This document shows, piece after piece, positions 1 through 8,758 of a stretch of DNA of 64,000 nt (its first letter is position 1; the number at the start of each line of letters is the position of its first letter). The stretch is taken from contig JAFGVI010000118.1 of the NCBI GenBank assembly GCA_016938065.1, positions 1-64,000 of the forward strand. Direction: 5' to 3'. The notes below the pieces were generated by a model that worked only from the letters and a program-made list of their open reading frames with translations, was not told the origin of the DNA and did no database searches. Source of the stretch: Deltaproteobacteria bacterium. Lineage in GTDB: Bacteria; Desulfobacterota; Anaeroferrophillalia; Anaeroferrophillales; Tharpellaceae. A program made the translations under genes and the position numbers.

Positions 1-120
1 AAAAAGCTTAGAGCCACGATTTAATAAATCGGAGGTACAGGAAATCTACGTTTTCCTCTTGACTTTACTTATCATAGATGACCCCATTGCTCCATTGCTC
101 GTTCGTATCAGCTTAAAAGG

Positions 121-164
121 GAGCAAGTGAGAAAAACCAGGGTCTGCCCCCGGCTTTCTTGCTC
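121..164 (-). terminator. Long imperfect hairpin just after the prepilin stop codon; candidate terminator
   Basis: Inverted repeat GAGCAAG (121-127) / CTTGCTC (158-164) enclosing a nested GGG-CAGA-CCC hairpin; followed on the minus strand by CCTTTT. Confidence 0.45.
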
Positions 165-784
165 TAATTCAGCTTTGCCATAAAAATACCGTTGCGTATT
201 TCTGCAACTGTTGTCCCGGCCCCCTGACCAGCATAAAAATCAGTATTAGAGGTACAATCTGTGCCCTGAAAAAGTAAAGCAAAAAGAGTCAACCCGCCAT
301 CAAGAACGGATTTACAGCAAATAGCACCTGGAACCGGCGCACTTGCTCCAGGTAAATTAGACGCCACAAAAACACTGGCACCGTTAAATGGATTCCGTGG
401 AATCCTACTAGGATCAATTACAGCAGAAACAGTGTTTTCAGGTGTTACATCAGTCGTTCCGGTTCCCAATCTTCGACCAACTACAACTTTAGTGGTATTA
501 GCCCAGTTGTTAGCATTAGTCGCAGCTGCAAGCCAACCTGTCAGAGTGTCGTAATAGGCCTTCATTGAACAGTCACAGTCATCATTTTGGGCCAATAAAC
601 TGTTTTCAGCCCAATTACTGGCAAAAGCAACCAGTTCCGTCCCATTCTGCCGGACCAGCGTGTACTTCGAATCGACATTTGCCCGCCAGGCGCGGGGGAC
701 GATGACGGCCAGCATGATGCCCATGATGACCATGACCAGCAGCATCTCGATCAGGGTAAAACCTCTTTCATCTTGCTTCTTCAT
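164..784 (-). CDS. Prepilin-type N-terminal cleavage/methylation protein (MshA/MshB-like pilin)
   Basis: N-terminus MKKQDERG|FTLIEMLLVMVIMGIMLAVIVPRA is a class III/T4a prepilin signal; last gene of the pilus cluster. Confidence 0.85.
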   Translation of the reverse strand: MKKQDERGFTLIEMLLVMVIMGIMLAVIVPRAWRANVDSKYTLVRQNGTELVAFASNWAENSLLAQNDDCDCSMKAYYDTLTGWLAAATNANNWANTTKVVVGRRLGTGTTDVTPENTVSAVIDPSRIPRNPFNGASVFVASNLPGASAPVPGAICCKSVLDGGLTLFALLFQGTDCTSNTDFYAGQGAGTTVAEIRNGIFMAKLN

Positions 785-846
785 TTTCCTTACTCCTTTT
801 TTAAACAGTTTAGGTTAATCTTGCAAAATAACTCTAGATTTTTAAC

Positions 847-991
847 TTAATCTTGCTCCAGATTCGTTTCCTCTTGCTCTATAAGATGCCTGATTTCAGT
901 TTCGAGTTTATGTGACCCGATGTAAGGACTTGATGTAAGGACTTAAGGATACAATCCGCTCATGGAAATCAAGCAATATTTTCTGAATCAT
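847..991 (-). pseudogene. Small 43-codon ORF interrupted by the 13-bp tandem duplication (frameshift or switchable)
   Basis: Removing one 13-bp copy gives an ATG-to-TAA frame MIQKILLDFHERIVSLSPYIGSHKLETEIRHLIEQEETNLEQD; AGGGA lies about 8 nt upstream of the ATG. Confidence 0.4.
919..944. repeat. 13-bp perfect tandem duplication (GATGTAAGGACTT)x2
   Basis: Two directly adjacent identical 13-mers at 919-931 and 932-944. Confidence 0.97.
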
Positions 992-1040
992 CTGTTTATC
1001 CCTAAGCACTGCACCACAAACTATATAAAAAATTTCAAAA

Positions 1041-1757
1041 CTAGCGCCCCGTCTGCCGCCTCTGCCAGTCAATAAGGTTCTCCTCTCTTCCCCCATCCTC
1101 CTGGTCGTCGTAGAGCCGGGCAACGAAGATGCCGTGGCGCAGGCCTTCGTAGGTTTCGTGATCCATGGCCCCGTACCAGCTGCCGCGCTCGGCATCTACC
1201 GCAACGGTTGCGGTATAGAGCAGGTAAAAGTTGAGATACTCCTTTAAAAGCGGATCGGGCTGGGCCGTAAGAAAAAGGAGACCCGGCTTTTTGCTCGGAA
1301 TCGGCACTTCATACTTTTCATAAACTACGGCTTCATCCCGAACCACCTGATCATCGTTGACGCTGGCAAAATAATCAACAAAGTTAAAGGGATTTTTAGG
1401 TCGCTGTTCAACCGGCAGGAGGGATTTAACCCCAGCAAAAGCCTCATTCCCGGTATACTTACCAGACAACTTATAACTTGTAAACCCCGGATCGGTCGAT
1501 TCTATATCCGTGTAAAGAAAATCCCGGGTTGTATAATTAGTCCTGCCGACCTGGTTACGGGCCTTATCTTCAGCCCAGGTCATAATCGCAGCGGCGATCT
1601 CGGAGCCGCACTGACGGACTTCGGCAAATTTGGCATCAAGCTGGGCTCTCTGCGCCCGCGGAATGATCAAAGCCAGGAGCAGACCGATAATCGCCATGAC
1701 TAAAAGGAGTTCAATCAGGGTAAAACCAGCCCTTTTTTTATCATCAGCTTTTGACAT
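1041..1757 (-). CDS. Prepilin-type N-terminal cleavage/methylation protein (second MSHA-like pilin)
   Basis: MSKADDKKRAG|FTLIELLLVMAIIGLLLALIIPRAQ; ORF track start is 1766, the downstream ATG looks equally plausible. Confidence 0.85.
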   Translation of the reverse strand: MSKADDKKRAGFTLIELLLVMAIIGLLLALIIPRAQRAQLDAKFAEVRQCGSEIAAAIMTWAEDKARNQVGRTNYTTRDFLYTDIESTDPGFTSYKLSGKYTGNEAFAGVKSLLPVEQRPKNPFNFVDYFASVNDDQVVRDEAVVYEKYEVPIPSKKPGLLFLTAQPDPLLKEYLNFYLLYTATVAVDAERGSWYGAMDHETYEGLRHGIFVARLYDDQEDGGREENLIDWQRRQTGR

Positions 1758-1778
1758 TACATTCACCTTGAAATTTTC

Positions 1779-3017
1779 TCACATCCCACCGCCCGAGCCC
1801 ACTGAACTTGAAAGTTCAGAGACCAGATTGTAGAGCGGCAGCAGAATCCCCATAACCAGAGCCAGAGCCAGCCCGCCCATGGCAAAGAGCAAAAGCGGTT
1901 CGAGCATGGCTAAAGCGGTGGCGATTTTGCGTTCGAGATCTTCGCTGTAGTATTCGGCGACGAGGTTCATCTGTTCGGGCAGGGTTCCCGACTCCTCACC
2001 GACGGCAATCATCCGGATCGTCATACGCGGCACATAGCGACTCTCACGCAAGGCATCGGAAAATAGTGAACCTTCAATAATCTTCTGCCGGGCCCGTTCC
2101 ATAGTCTCCTGAAAGACGATATTGTTAATCGATAAGAGCGACATTTTAATGCCCCGAATAAGATCAATCCCGGCGTTACTGATCAAGGCCATATAGCGCA
2201 TGAAAAAAGCCATGCGCATCTGAATAAAGAGTTTCCCTAAAGGGGGCAGATTAAATTCAAGCCAGTCGAGATAGCGCTTGGTCTCATCCCGGCTGCGCAG
2301 AGCGACAAAAAGAATAATAAAGAGAATAATCCCCAACCCATACCAGTGTCCGCTGGCTTTAAACGATTCCGAAATCGCCATAATGACCTTGGTCACCGTC
2401 GGCAGCGGCACCTCAAACTGCTCTAAGAGTTCAAAGAGCGGCGGAAAAACCTTAGCCAGAAAAACATAGGCGGCCAGCAGCAGAGCGCCCATGATAAAGC
2501 AAGGATAGATCAGCGCTTTCCGTACATTGCGAATCAGCACATCAATTTTCTTATAGTGCACCGACATATCGGTGAGGGTGCGGTCAAGATTCCCGGATTC
2601 CTCGCCAATTTCAACCAGACTGACAAAAAGCCTGGGAAAGGCGCCGGTTTTGGTCAAAGCCTGGGAAAAACTGTCACCACCCATGATCTCGGCGACAATT
2701 TTTTTTAAGGCTTTTCTTAAAATTTTATTCTCGCTGTCAGCACCCAGTTCGTCGAGACTGCGAACCAGGGGCACCCCGGCTTTGAGCATTACCGAAAGAT
2801 TATTGCAGAATTCAATCAGATCCCGGCGGCTTAAGCTGCCGACGGCAAAACCCTCGAAACGACTTAAGAACAGTTTTAATCTGTCCTGGCGGGCTTCAAT
2901 CAGAAAAAGCCCTTCGGCGCTGAGGCGGGTGGCCAGCTGAACCTCGTCCCGGGCCTCCAGGCTGCCACTGATAATCGAGCCGTCAGCCCCGGCCGCTTTA
3001 TAAGCGAACTCCGGCAT
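1779..3017 (-). CDS. Type II secretion/type IV pilus inner-membrane platform protein (GspF/PilC/MshG family)
   Basis: 412 aa; duplicated T2SSF domain (ALIYPCFIMG..., MLEPLLLFAMGG...). Confidence 0.92.
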   Translation of the reverse strand: MPEFAYKAAGADGSIISGSLEARDEVQLATRLSAEGLFLIEARQDRLKLFLSRFEGFAVGSLSRRDLIEFCNNLSVMLKAGVPLVRSLDELGADSENKILRKALKKIVAEIMGGDSFSQALTKTGAFPRLFVSLVEIGEESGNLDRTLTDMSVHYKKIDVLIRNVRKALIYPCFIMGALLLAAYVFLAKVFPPLFELLEQFEVPLPTVTKVIMAISESFKASGHWYGLGIILFIILFVALRSRDETKRYLDWLEFNLPPLGKLFIQMRMAFFMRYMALISNAGIDLIRGIKMSLLSINNIVFQETMERARQKIIEGSLFSDALRESRYVPRMTIRMIAVGEESGTLPEQMNLVAEYYSEDLERKIATALAMLEPLLLFAMGGLALALVMGILLPLYNLVSELSSSVGSGGGM

Positions 3018-3051
3018 CAGTACCTTACAGGTTTTGGACTACAAGCCCGCA

Positions 3052-4710
3052 TTATTGAGTAACCCGCAGAATCTCATCAATGGTGGTAAGCCCGAGTTTT
3101 ACCTGATCCAGACCGTACTCGAACATCGTCACCATGCCATCTTTGATGGCCTGCTGTTTAATCGTTTCAATCGAAGCCTTGGTACTGACCAGCTCACTTA
3201 AACTGGGACCGATGGTCATGATCTCGTAAATACCGAGACGGCCATGATAACCGCTCTCATTACAGAGCTCACAGCCGCGCCCGCGAAAGAGCGGCCCGCC
3301 GGCATCAGGCCATCCGGCCAGACCGTAATCGGCGATCTCTTCCGCACTGAGCCGGTACTCCTCTCTGCAGTTGGTGCAGATCCGCCGGATCAGACGCTGA
3401 GCCACCACCGCCTTCAGGCTCGAAGGCAGAAGATAGGGTTCAACCCCGAGATCAAGCAGTCGGGCCACGGTCGAGGGCGCGTCGTTGGTATGAATGGTCG
3501 AGAGCACGAGATGACCGGTCATCGCCGCCTGCAGCGCCATTTCGGTGGTCTCCAGATCGCGGATTTCGCCGACCAGAATGATGTCTGGATCCTGGCGCAG
3601 AAAGGTGCGAATCGCCTGAGCGAATCCAAAATCGATCTTTTTATTAACCTGCGCCTGCTTGATCAACGGCATCTGATATTCAATCGGATCTTCGATGGTC
3701 AAAACATTTTTCTCCATGGCGTTGACCAGACGCAGCATCGCATAGAGGGTCGTGGTCTTGCCGCTGCCGGTGGGACCGGCAGCCAGGACAATGCCGAAAG
3801 GTATTCGGATCAGACGTTCGATCTTGGAGCGCAGCTCCTGACTCATACCCAGAGATTCAAGCCCCTGAGCGACACTAGATTTATCGAGAATGCGCAGAAC
3901 CGCATTCTCGCCATGATGGGTGGGAATCAGTGACGAACGGATATCGACCGACCGGCCGGAAAATTTAAACTGAATGCTGCCGTCCTGAGGCAGGCGGTTT
4001 TCAGCGATATTCATCCCTGAAAGAACTTTGATCCGGGTAATCAGGGGTACATGAATCTGCCGGGACATGACATACTCGCCGCGCATGATCCCGTCAACGC
4101 GAAAACTGATCCGCGTGATCATCTCTTCCGGACTGAAATGGATGTCGGTGGCCCGATCGCGAATGGCTTTAATAAAAATCAGCTCAAGCAGACGGATTAC
4201 CGGCGCCTCAACCTCCCCTTCGGCAATCTGCCCGCCGCTTAAGGCGGCGGCCAGATTAAGATTGACCTCTTCATCAATTGACGCCCCGAGACCGTATTGA
4301 AATTCAATCGTCTCCATCACCGATTCAAGATCGGCGGCATAAACCAGCACCGTCCGCCTGACCGCCCGGCGCAGGGCATCAATGGCAACGACATCGCTGG
4401 GATTATCCATCGCCACCTTGAGATTTTCTCCGTCGATGGCAAAAGGCATCAGACGGTAACGTTCGGCGAACATCTTATCAACCAGCTGTACGGCCGCCGG
4501 TTCGACAAAGGTAGTTTTGAGATCAACAAAAGGCAGATCATTGGAGATCGCAACCGCCCGGGAGAGCTCCTTGCGGTTAACAATGCCAAGCCGCAGCAGC
4601 ACGTTACCTAAAAGCTCACCCGTACTGCGCTGTTCTTTTAAAGCCAGACCGATCTGCTGCTCGGTCGCCATCCGTTCATCGGTTAGAACTTCACCTAAAC
4701 GCCGCATCAC
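3052..4710 (-). CDS. GspE/PulE/PilB family assembly ATPase with N-terminal MshEN domain (MshE-like)
   Basis: Walker A GPTGSGKTTTLYAML, Walker B DIILVGEIRD, tetracysteine C-x2-C...C-x2-C; N-terminal RLGEVL...LGNVLL repeats. Confidence 0.93.
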   Translation of the reverse strand: MMRRLGEVLTDERMATEQQIGLALKEQRSTGELLGNVLLRLGIVNRKELSRAVAISNDLPFVDLKTTFVEPAAVQLVDKMFAERYRLMPFAIDGENLKVAMDNPSDVVAIDALRRAVRRTVLVYAADLESVMETIEFQYGLGASIDEEVNLNLAAALSGGQIAEGEVEAPVIRLLELIFIKAIRDRATDIHFSPEEMITRISFRVDGIMRGEYVMSRQIHVPLITRIKVLSGMNIAENRLPQDGSIQFKFSGRSVDIRSSLIPTHHGENAVLRILDKSSVAQGLESLGMSQELRSKIERLIRIPFGIVLAAGPTGSGKTTTLYAMLRLVNAMEKNVLTIEDPIEYQMPLIKQAQVNKKIDFGFAQAIRTFLRQDPDIILVGEIRDLETTEMALQAAMTGHLVLSTIHTNDAPSTVARLLDLGVEPYLLPSSLKAVVAQRLIRRICTNCREEYRLSAEEIADYGLAGWPDAGGPLFRGRGCELCNESGYHGRLGIYEIMTIGPSLSELVSTKASIETIKQQAIKDGMVTMFEYGLDQVKLGLTTIDEILRVTQ

Positions 4711-4761
4711 AAAAACCTTTTTCGGCCACGCCGAAAATCAGAGACAGGGTTGCCTGAAACG

Positions 4762-5979
4762 TTACTGCACATAAGCGGCCAGCAACTTGATCCGCTCACG
4801 AATCCGGCGTTCAAGAGCTGGATCGTTTTCCAGCATATGACTTTGCAAAGCCTCCTGATAGAGCCTGCAGGCCAGAGCAAAATCTTTCTCCTGCTCGCAG
4901 CAGGAGGCATAGGCCAGCAGAGCTTTCAGGTTGTGCGGATCAAGCGCCGTAAGATTACGATAATAGATTAAAGCTGCGCTCTTGTCGCCCTGTTTCCGGG
5001 CCAGCCAGGCCAGATTGTTCAGCGCACTGGATGATCCTGCATCAAGCAGCAGGGCATCGGCAAATAATTTCCGGGCGCCTTCATAGTCGCTGCCTTTAAG
5101 CGCAATCAGGCCCAGATTAACTTTCACCCGGGCATCTTGGGGGTCGTTGCGTCCGGCCCGGGCCAGAAGTTCACGGGCTTTGGCAAAATCGTTTTGCTCC
5201 AAGCTGATCACTGCCAGATTGAGCAACGCATCCTGATATTTTCCATCAAGTGCCAGAACCCGGCTGAAATAGTAACGCGCCCGACTGTAGTTGCCGGCAT
5301 TCAAGGCGAGCACACCAGCCTGAAAAAGATGAGCCAGATCATCTTTGCCCTGCGCCGACGGCACCCGGGAGATGGCTGTTTTCTTTGATTCAGACTCCGG
5401 CCTTTCGTCCGCAACCGGCACTGAACTGATATGGACAGCGGCACTCTCCGCGGCCACATCTTTGCCTGCAACCCTTGCCTCAGCCCCGGCCGCTGCCAGG
5501 CCCGCCGCCTTTTCTGCAACCAGCCCCGATGAGCTCCTGTTTTCAGCCGGCAACGCTGCCGGCTGGGGTGACAATAAATTTTGATCCGGCGCTTGTGCGG
5601 TCATCATTGCGGGCTGAACCCGGGTTTGCGTTTGCTTTTCGGAACCGGTTCGCGCCTCAGCCGATAACGCTTTACGGTTTGCCGCCTGCGATCGCTGCAC
5701 CTCGTCTGCCGGACTTGCCGGTTCCTGATAGGGCGGTGCCGCGGAAGGTTCCGGCTCCGGTTCGGGCATCGTCAGAAAATAGCCCACACCGCCAGCCAGC
5801 AGCATAAAAACCAGCAGAATAACCGTTTTAAAAGAAACCTTCGGCGGCTCTTTGCCGGAACCTCTGCCGGGGCCTACGCTCCGTCCCGATTTCATGACCG
5901 GCGGCACGCCGACGGAAGCTGAGGGCTGCTCCTCTCTGGCAGCCCGGCTTTTTTTGAAATAATCATTAATCAGACTCAC
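4762..5979 (-). CDS. TPR protein with N-terminal TM segment (MshN-like position)
   Basis: Single TM near residue 55-75, Ala/Ser/Pro-rich linker, multiple C-terminal TPRs; lies between secretin and ATPase. Confidence 0.75.
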   Translation of the reverse strand: MSLINDYFKKSRAAREEQPSASVGVPPVMKSGRSVGPGRGSGKEPPKVSFKTVILLVFMLLAGGVGYFLTMPEPEPEPSAAPPYQEPASPADEVQRSQAANRKALSAEARTGSEKQTQTRVQPAMMTAQAPDQNLLSPQPAALPAENRSSSGLVAEKAAGLAAAGAEARVAGKDVAAESAAVHISSVPVADERPESESKKTAISRVPSAQGKDDLAHLFQAGVLALNAGNYSRARYYFSRVLALDGKYQDALLNLAVISLEQNDFAKARELLARAGRNDPQDARVKVNLGLIALKGSDYEGARKLFADALLLDAGSSSALNNLAWLARKQGDKSAALIYYRNLTALDPHNLKALLAYASCCEQEKDFALACRLYQEALQSHMLENDPALERRIRERIKLLAAYVQ

Positions 5980-7544
5980 TTGTAAAACACCGTCGGGGTC
6001 AGCATGACCACCAGCTCAACCCGTTCATCTACATTTTTCTGGCGCCGGAAAAGTCTACCCAGCAGCGGGATATCTCCAACCAGAGGCACCTGAGAACTGT
6101 TGTTGGAATCGATTTCGGTAATCAGCCCTCCGATAATAATCGTTTTGCCGTCATCTACCCTGACAATTGTATCGGTCTGCCGTGTATTGATCACCGGCAC
6201 ATCAAAGGTGTTGTTATTATAACTGAAGGTCTTATATTCGGCCAACTCAGAAACCACAGGAATAATATGCAGAGTGATCACGCCGGCAGCATCAATCTGC
6301 GGCGTAATCCCCAGGGAAATGCCGGTATTCGCGGTGACGACTTCAGGCACAATAATTGTCTGATCATCATTGTTGCTTTGGGCCTGCCACTGCAGATAGG
6401 GAATCTGGCGACCGACCGTAATCACCGCCGACTGGTTGTTGAGGACACTGATCCGCGGCGAGGAAAGAACCTTGACATCACCCTGGGTCGCCAGGGCATC
6501 TAGAACCCCGTCGAGGACGTTGCGCCGCGAGGGATCACCCGTATACTGAACATTAAGTCCGGTCGCACCGCTGGCGAAATTGCTGGCGATGGAAAGGCTG
6601 CCGCTTTTGATGACATCGTTGGCCAAAAGATTCCAGTCAATGCCGTACTCGAAACCACTGCTTAAAGAGACCTGAATTATTTTAGCTTCAATGATTACCT
6701 GACGACGCAGCGCATCTTGCAGATCGTCGAGATATCGCTGCACCAGGGCCAGATTCTCGCGACGATCGGTAACCACAACAAGACCACCCATCGGGTTGAT
6801 CTCGACCCGGGCATCAGCCGAAAGCAGCGCCCCGGCACCCGAGGCCCCACCGGCACCGCCACTGCCCAGAGCTTTTTCAATTTTTTCCCAGACCTTGAGA
6901 TAGTCGCCACTGGTTTCGGTTGAAATCTCGAACCCCCCGGCGCCGCCGGAGGAACCGCCGGGACCGCTGTTACCGGAAGCACTGTCTCCCCCACTCTCCC
7001 CGCTGTTGGAAACCAGACTGTAATCAAAGTGAAAAACTTTGGTTTCAAAGGCCAGAACCGTCAGAATATTTTCTTTGATCGTATAAAAATTTTCACAGGA
7101 ATCAAGAATCAGCGACAGTGCCTGGCGCAGGGAAAGATCACTGAATTCAACGGAAATCGGATAACTGCGGTCAACCCCTTTTCCCAGCACCAGATTAAGG
7201 CCGGCTTCCCGGGCCAGACCGAAAAGCACCCCTTCGAGCGGCGCCCCCCGGGTCGAAAGGGAAAAGAGCATTTTTTCAAAAGGCAGTTGTCCGGCCATCG
7301 CCGCTTCCGGCGTCAACTCCGCCAGTGCCGGCAGATGCCCGGGGGAACGTTGCAGGGCCGTACCGGCATAAGCCCCGTAGGGCAGACGCGGCTCCCGGGT
7401 CGGGGTAATGCCGCCGCTGTTCCCAGCCGGCCCCGGCACCGACGCCGCACAACCGAGCAGTTGCAGACACAGCAAAAGGCCGAGAAAAAAAACCGGAACG
7501 GGGAGAAAATCAGACACCATGATCCTCTTGCATCGATTAATCAT
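5976..7544 (-). CDS. Type II/IV secretin (MshL/PilQ/GspD family)
   Basis: Lipobox-like LLGC, secretin domain with ...VPLVGDIPLLGRLFRRQ... near the C-terminus. Confidence 0.92.
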   Translation of the reverse strand: MINRCKRIMVSDFLPVPVFFLGLLLCLQLLGCAASVPGPAGNSGGITPTREPRLPYGAYAGTALQRSPGHLPALAELTPEAAMAGQLPFEKMLFSLSTRGAPLEGVLFGLAREAGLNLVLGKGVDRSYPISVEFSDLSLRQALSLILDSCENFYTIKENILTVLAFETKVFHFDYSLVSNSGESGGDSASGNSGPGGSSGGAGGFEISTETSGDYLKVWEKIEKALGSGGAGGASGAGALLSADARVEINPMGGLVVVTDRRENLALVQRYLDDLQDALRRQVIIEAKIIQVSLSSGFEYGIDWNLLANDVIKSGSLSIASNFASGATGLNVQYTGDPSRRNVLDGVLDALATQGDVKVLSSPRISVLNNQSAVITVGRQIPYLQWQAQSNNDDQTIIVPEVVTANTGISLGITPQIDAAGVITLHIIPVVSELAEYKTFSYNNNTFDVPVINTRQTDTIVRVDDGKTIIIGGLITEIDSNNSSQVPLVGDIPLLGRLFRRQKNVDERVELVVMLTPTVFYK

Positions 7545-8190
7545 TTTTCACACTTTTTTTATCCGTGGTAAGAAGAGGTTCCAGACGGCGCATAAGTTCA
7601 CTCAGGGCCGCTTTCTGTTTTTCCGGAGCGACATTTTCCGACACAGTTTTTACTTTTTTCTTAGCTTCGGGCAAGGAGAGCGTCGCTGTCGTATAAACCC
7701 CCAGCGGCGCCAGCACGGTCTTTCCGGAACTTAACAAACTGACCCCCGCTTCGGTGATACGAGTTATGCGATAACCTTTAAAAAATTCACCCTCGTACAC
7801 CAGCACATTATCGAGCAGAGCACTTCTCTGCTGCTCGCCGATCATCAGCATCTGTACCTGAGGCAGAAAAACCTCCCTGTCGGCCGACTCACTGCCGGCC
7901 GACGGCGCTTTCCGTGCAGCGGTTTCGGCAGCCAGAAATGGATTTCGCAAAGCCTCCCGCACCGGCAGAGGGGCTCTGACTTCAGCTTTAAGCGCCGCCA
8001 TCTCTCTGATCAGATCCATGGTCGTCGCTACCTGTTGCGCCGGAGGCGGTGACGGCATCTGCTCAATCGTCGGCGGCGGCTCAGGAACCGGCAGATGCAG
8101 AGCCAGGCGGGGCTGAACCAGATAGAGGTTAACCAGAACCACACCTATGACCACCACCCCGAAAAACAGCAGCACCGAAGATTGACGCAT
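7537..8190 (-). CDS. Small pilus/secretion biogenesis protein (MshK/PilP/GspC-like)
   Basis: Single N-terminal TM, Pro-rich linker; lies between PilO-like and secretin genes. Confidence 0.55.
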   Translation of the reverse strand: MRQSSVLLFFGVVVIGVVLVNLYLVQPRLALHLPVPEPPPTIEQMPSPPPAQQVATTMDLIREMAALKAEVRAPLPVREALRNPFLAAETAARKAPSAGSESADREVFLPQVQMLMIGEQQRSALLDNVLVYEGEFFKGYRITRITEAGVSLLSSGKTVLAPLGVYTTATLSLPEAKKKVKTVSENVAPEKQKAALSELMRRLEPLLTTDKKSVKND

Positions 8191-8194
8191 GGCG

Positions 8195-8758
8195 CTACTC
8201 TCCCGCCCGCGGTTGAACCAGAAGAAGTTTATCCGGGATCATCAGACTGACGGAAAGCTCACCGGCAACCCGACCCTGCCCCGGACTGCTGTTTAAATGC
8301 AAACGCTCAACCCGCAGCGGATAAGTTTTCTGCATCAGCAGATAGTCCAGGAAAAAATCCGCTTCAGCCACGGTCGAAAAGTTGAAACGGAAACTGAAAT
8401 CACTGGCTCTCAAAGGTACCGGAGTTTTGACAAACTGCAACTGCCGGCGCATAACCACTTGCGCTCCAACCGCGGCCAGAGCCTGAGCATGGAGAAAATC
8501 AAGAAACCCGGCAAAAACCGCTTCCGGATCCGCAAAACCCATCAGTACGGAAGCCGGAATATTGGCAATAACCTGTCGGTAGTGTTCAAGTTCACGCTTC
8601 AACTTCTCCTGCGTCAGTGTCATCTGCCGCGAGGATGATTCGAGATTGCTGATCCCGGCCTGCAGCATCCTGATATCGGCTTTATCCCCGCGCCCCAGAA
8701 GCAGTACCTGCAAAATCGCCAGCAGCACCAGCAATACAATAATAAATCTATATTGCAT
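8195..8758 (-). CDS. PilO/MshJ-like pilus assembly protein
   Basis: MQYRFIIVLLVLLAIL TM then coiled coil; start trimmed from ORF track to the ATG at 8758, overlapping the stop of the upstream gene. Confidence 0.6.
   Translation of the reverse strand: MQYRFIIVLLVLLAILQVLLLGRGDKADIRMLQAGISNLESSSRQMTLTQEKLKRELEHYRQVIANIPASVLMGFADPEAVFAGFLDFLHAQALAAVGAQVVMRRQLQFVKTPVPLRASDFSFRFNFSTVAEADFFLDYLLMQKTYPLRVERLHLNSSPGQGRVAGELSVSLMIPDKLLLVQPRAGE

Noticed and set aside
908-1195. 95-aa minus-strand ORF as annotated in the track
   Set aside because: Its first two thirds are out-of-frame sequence of the second prepilin gene; only the last 27 codons belong to the separate small ORF discussed above.
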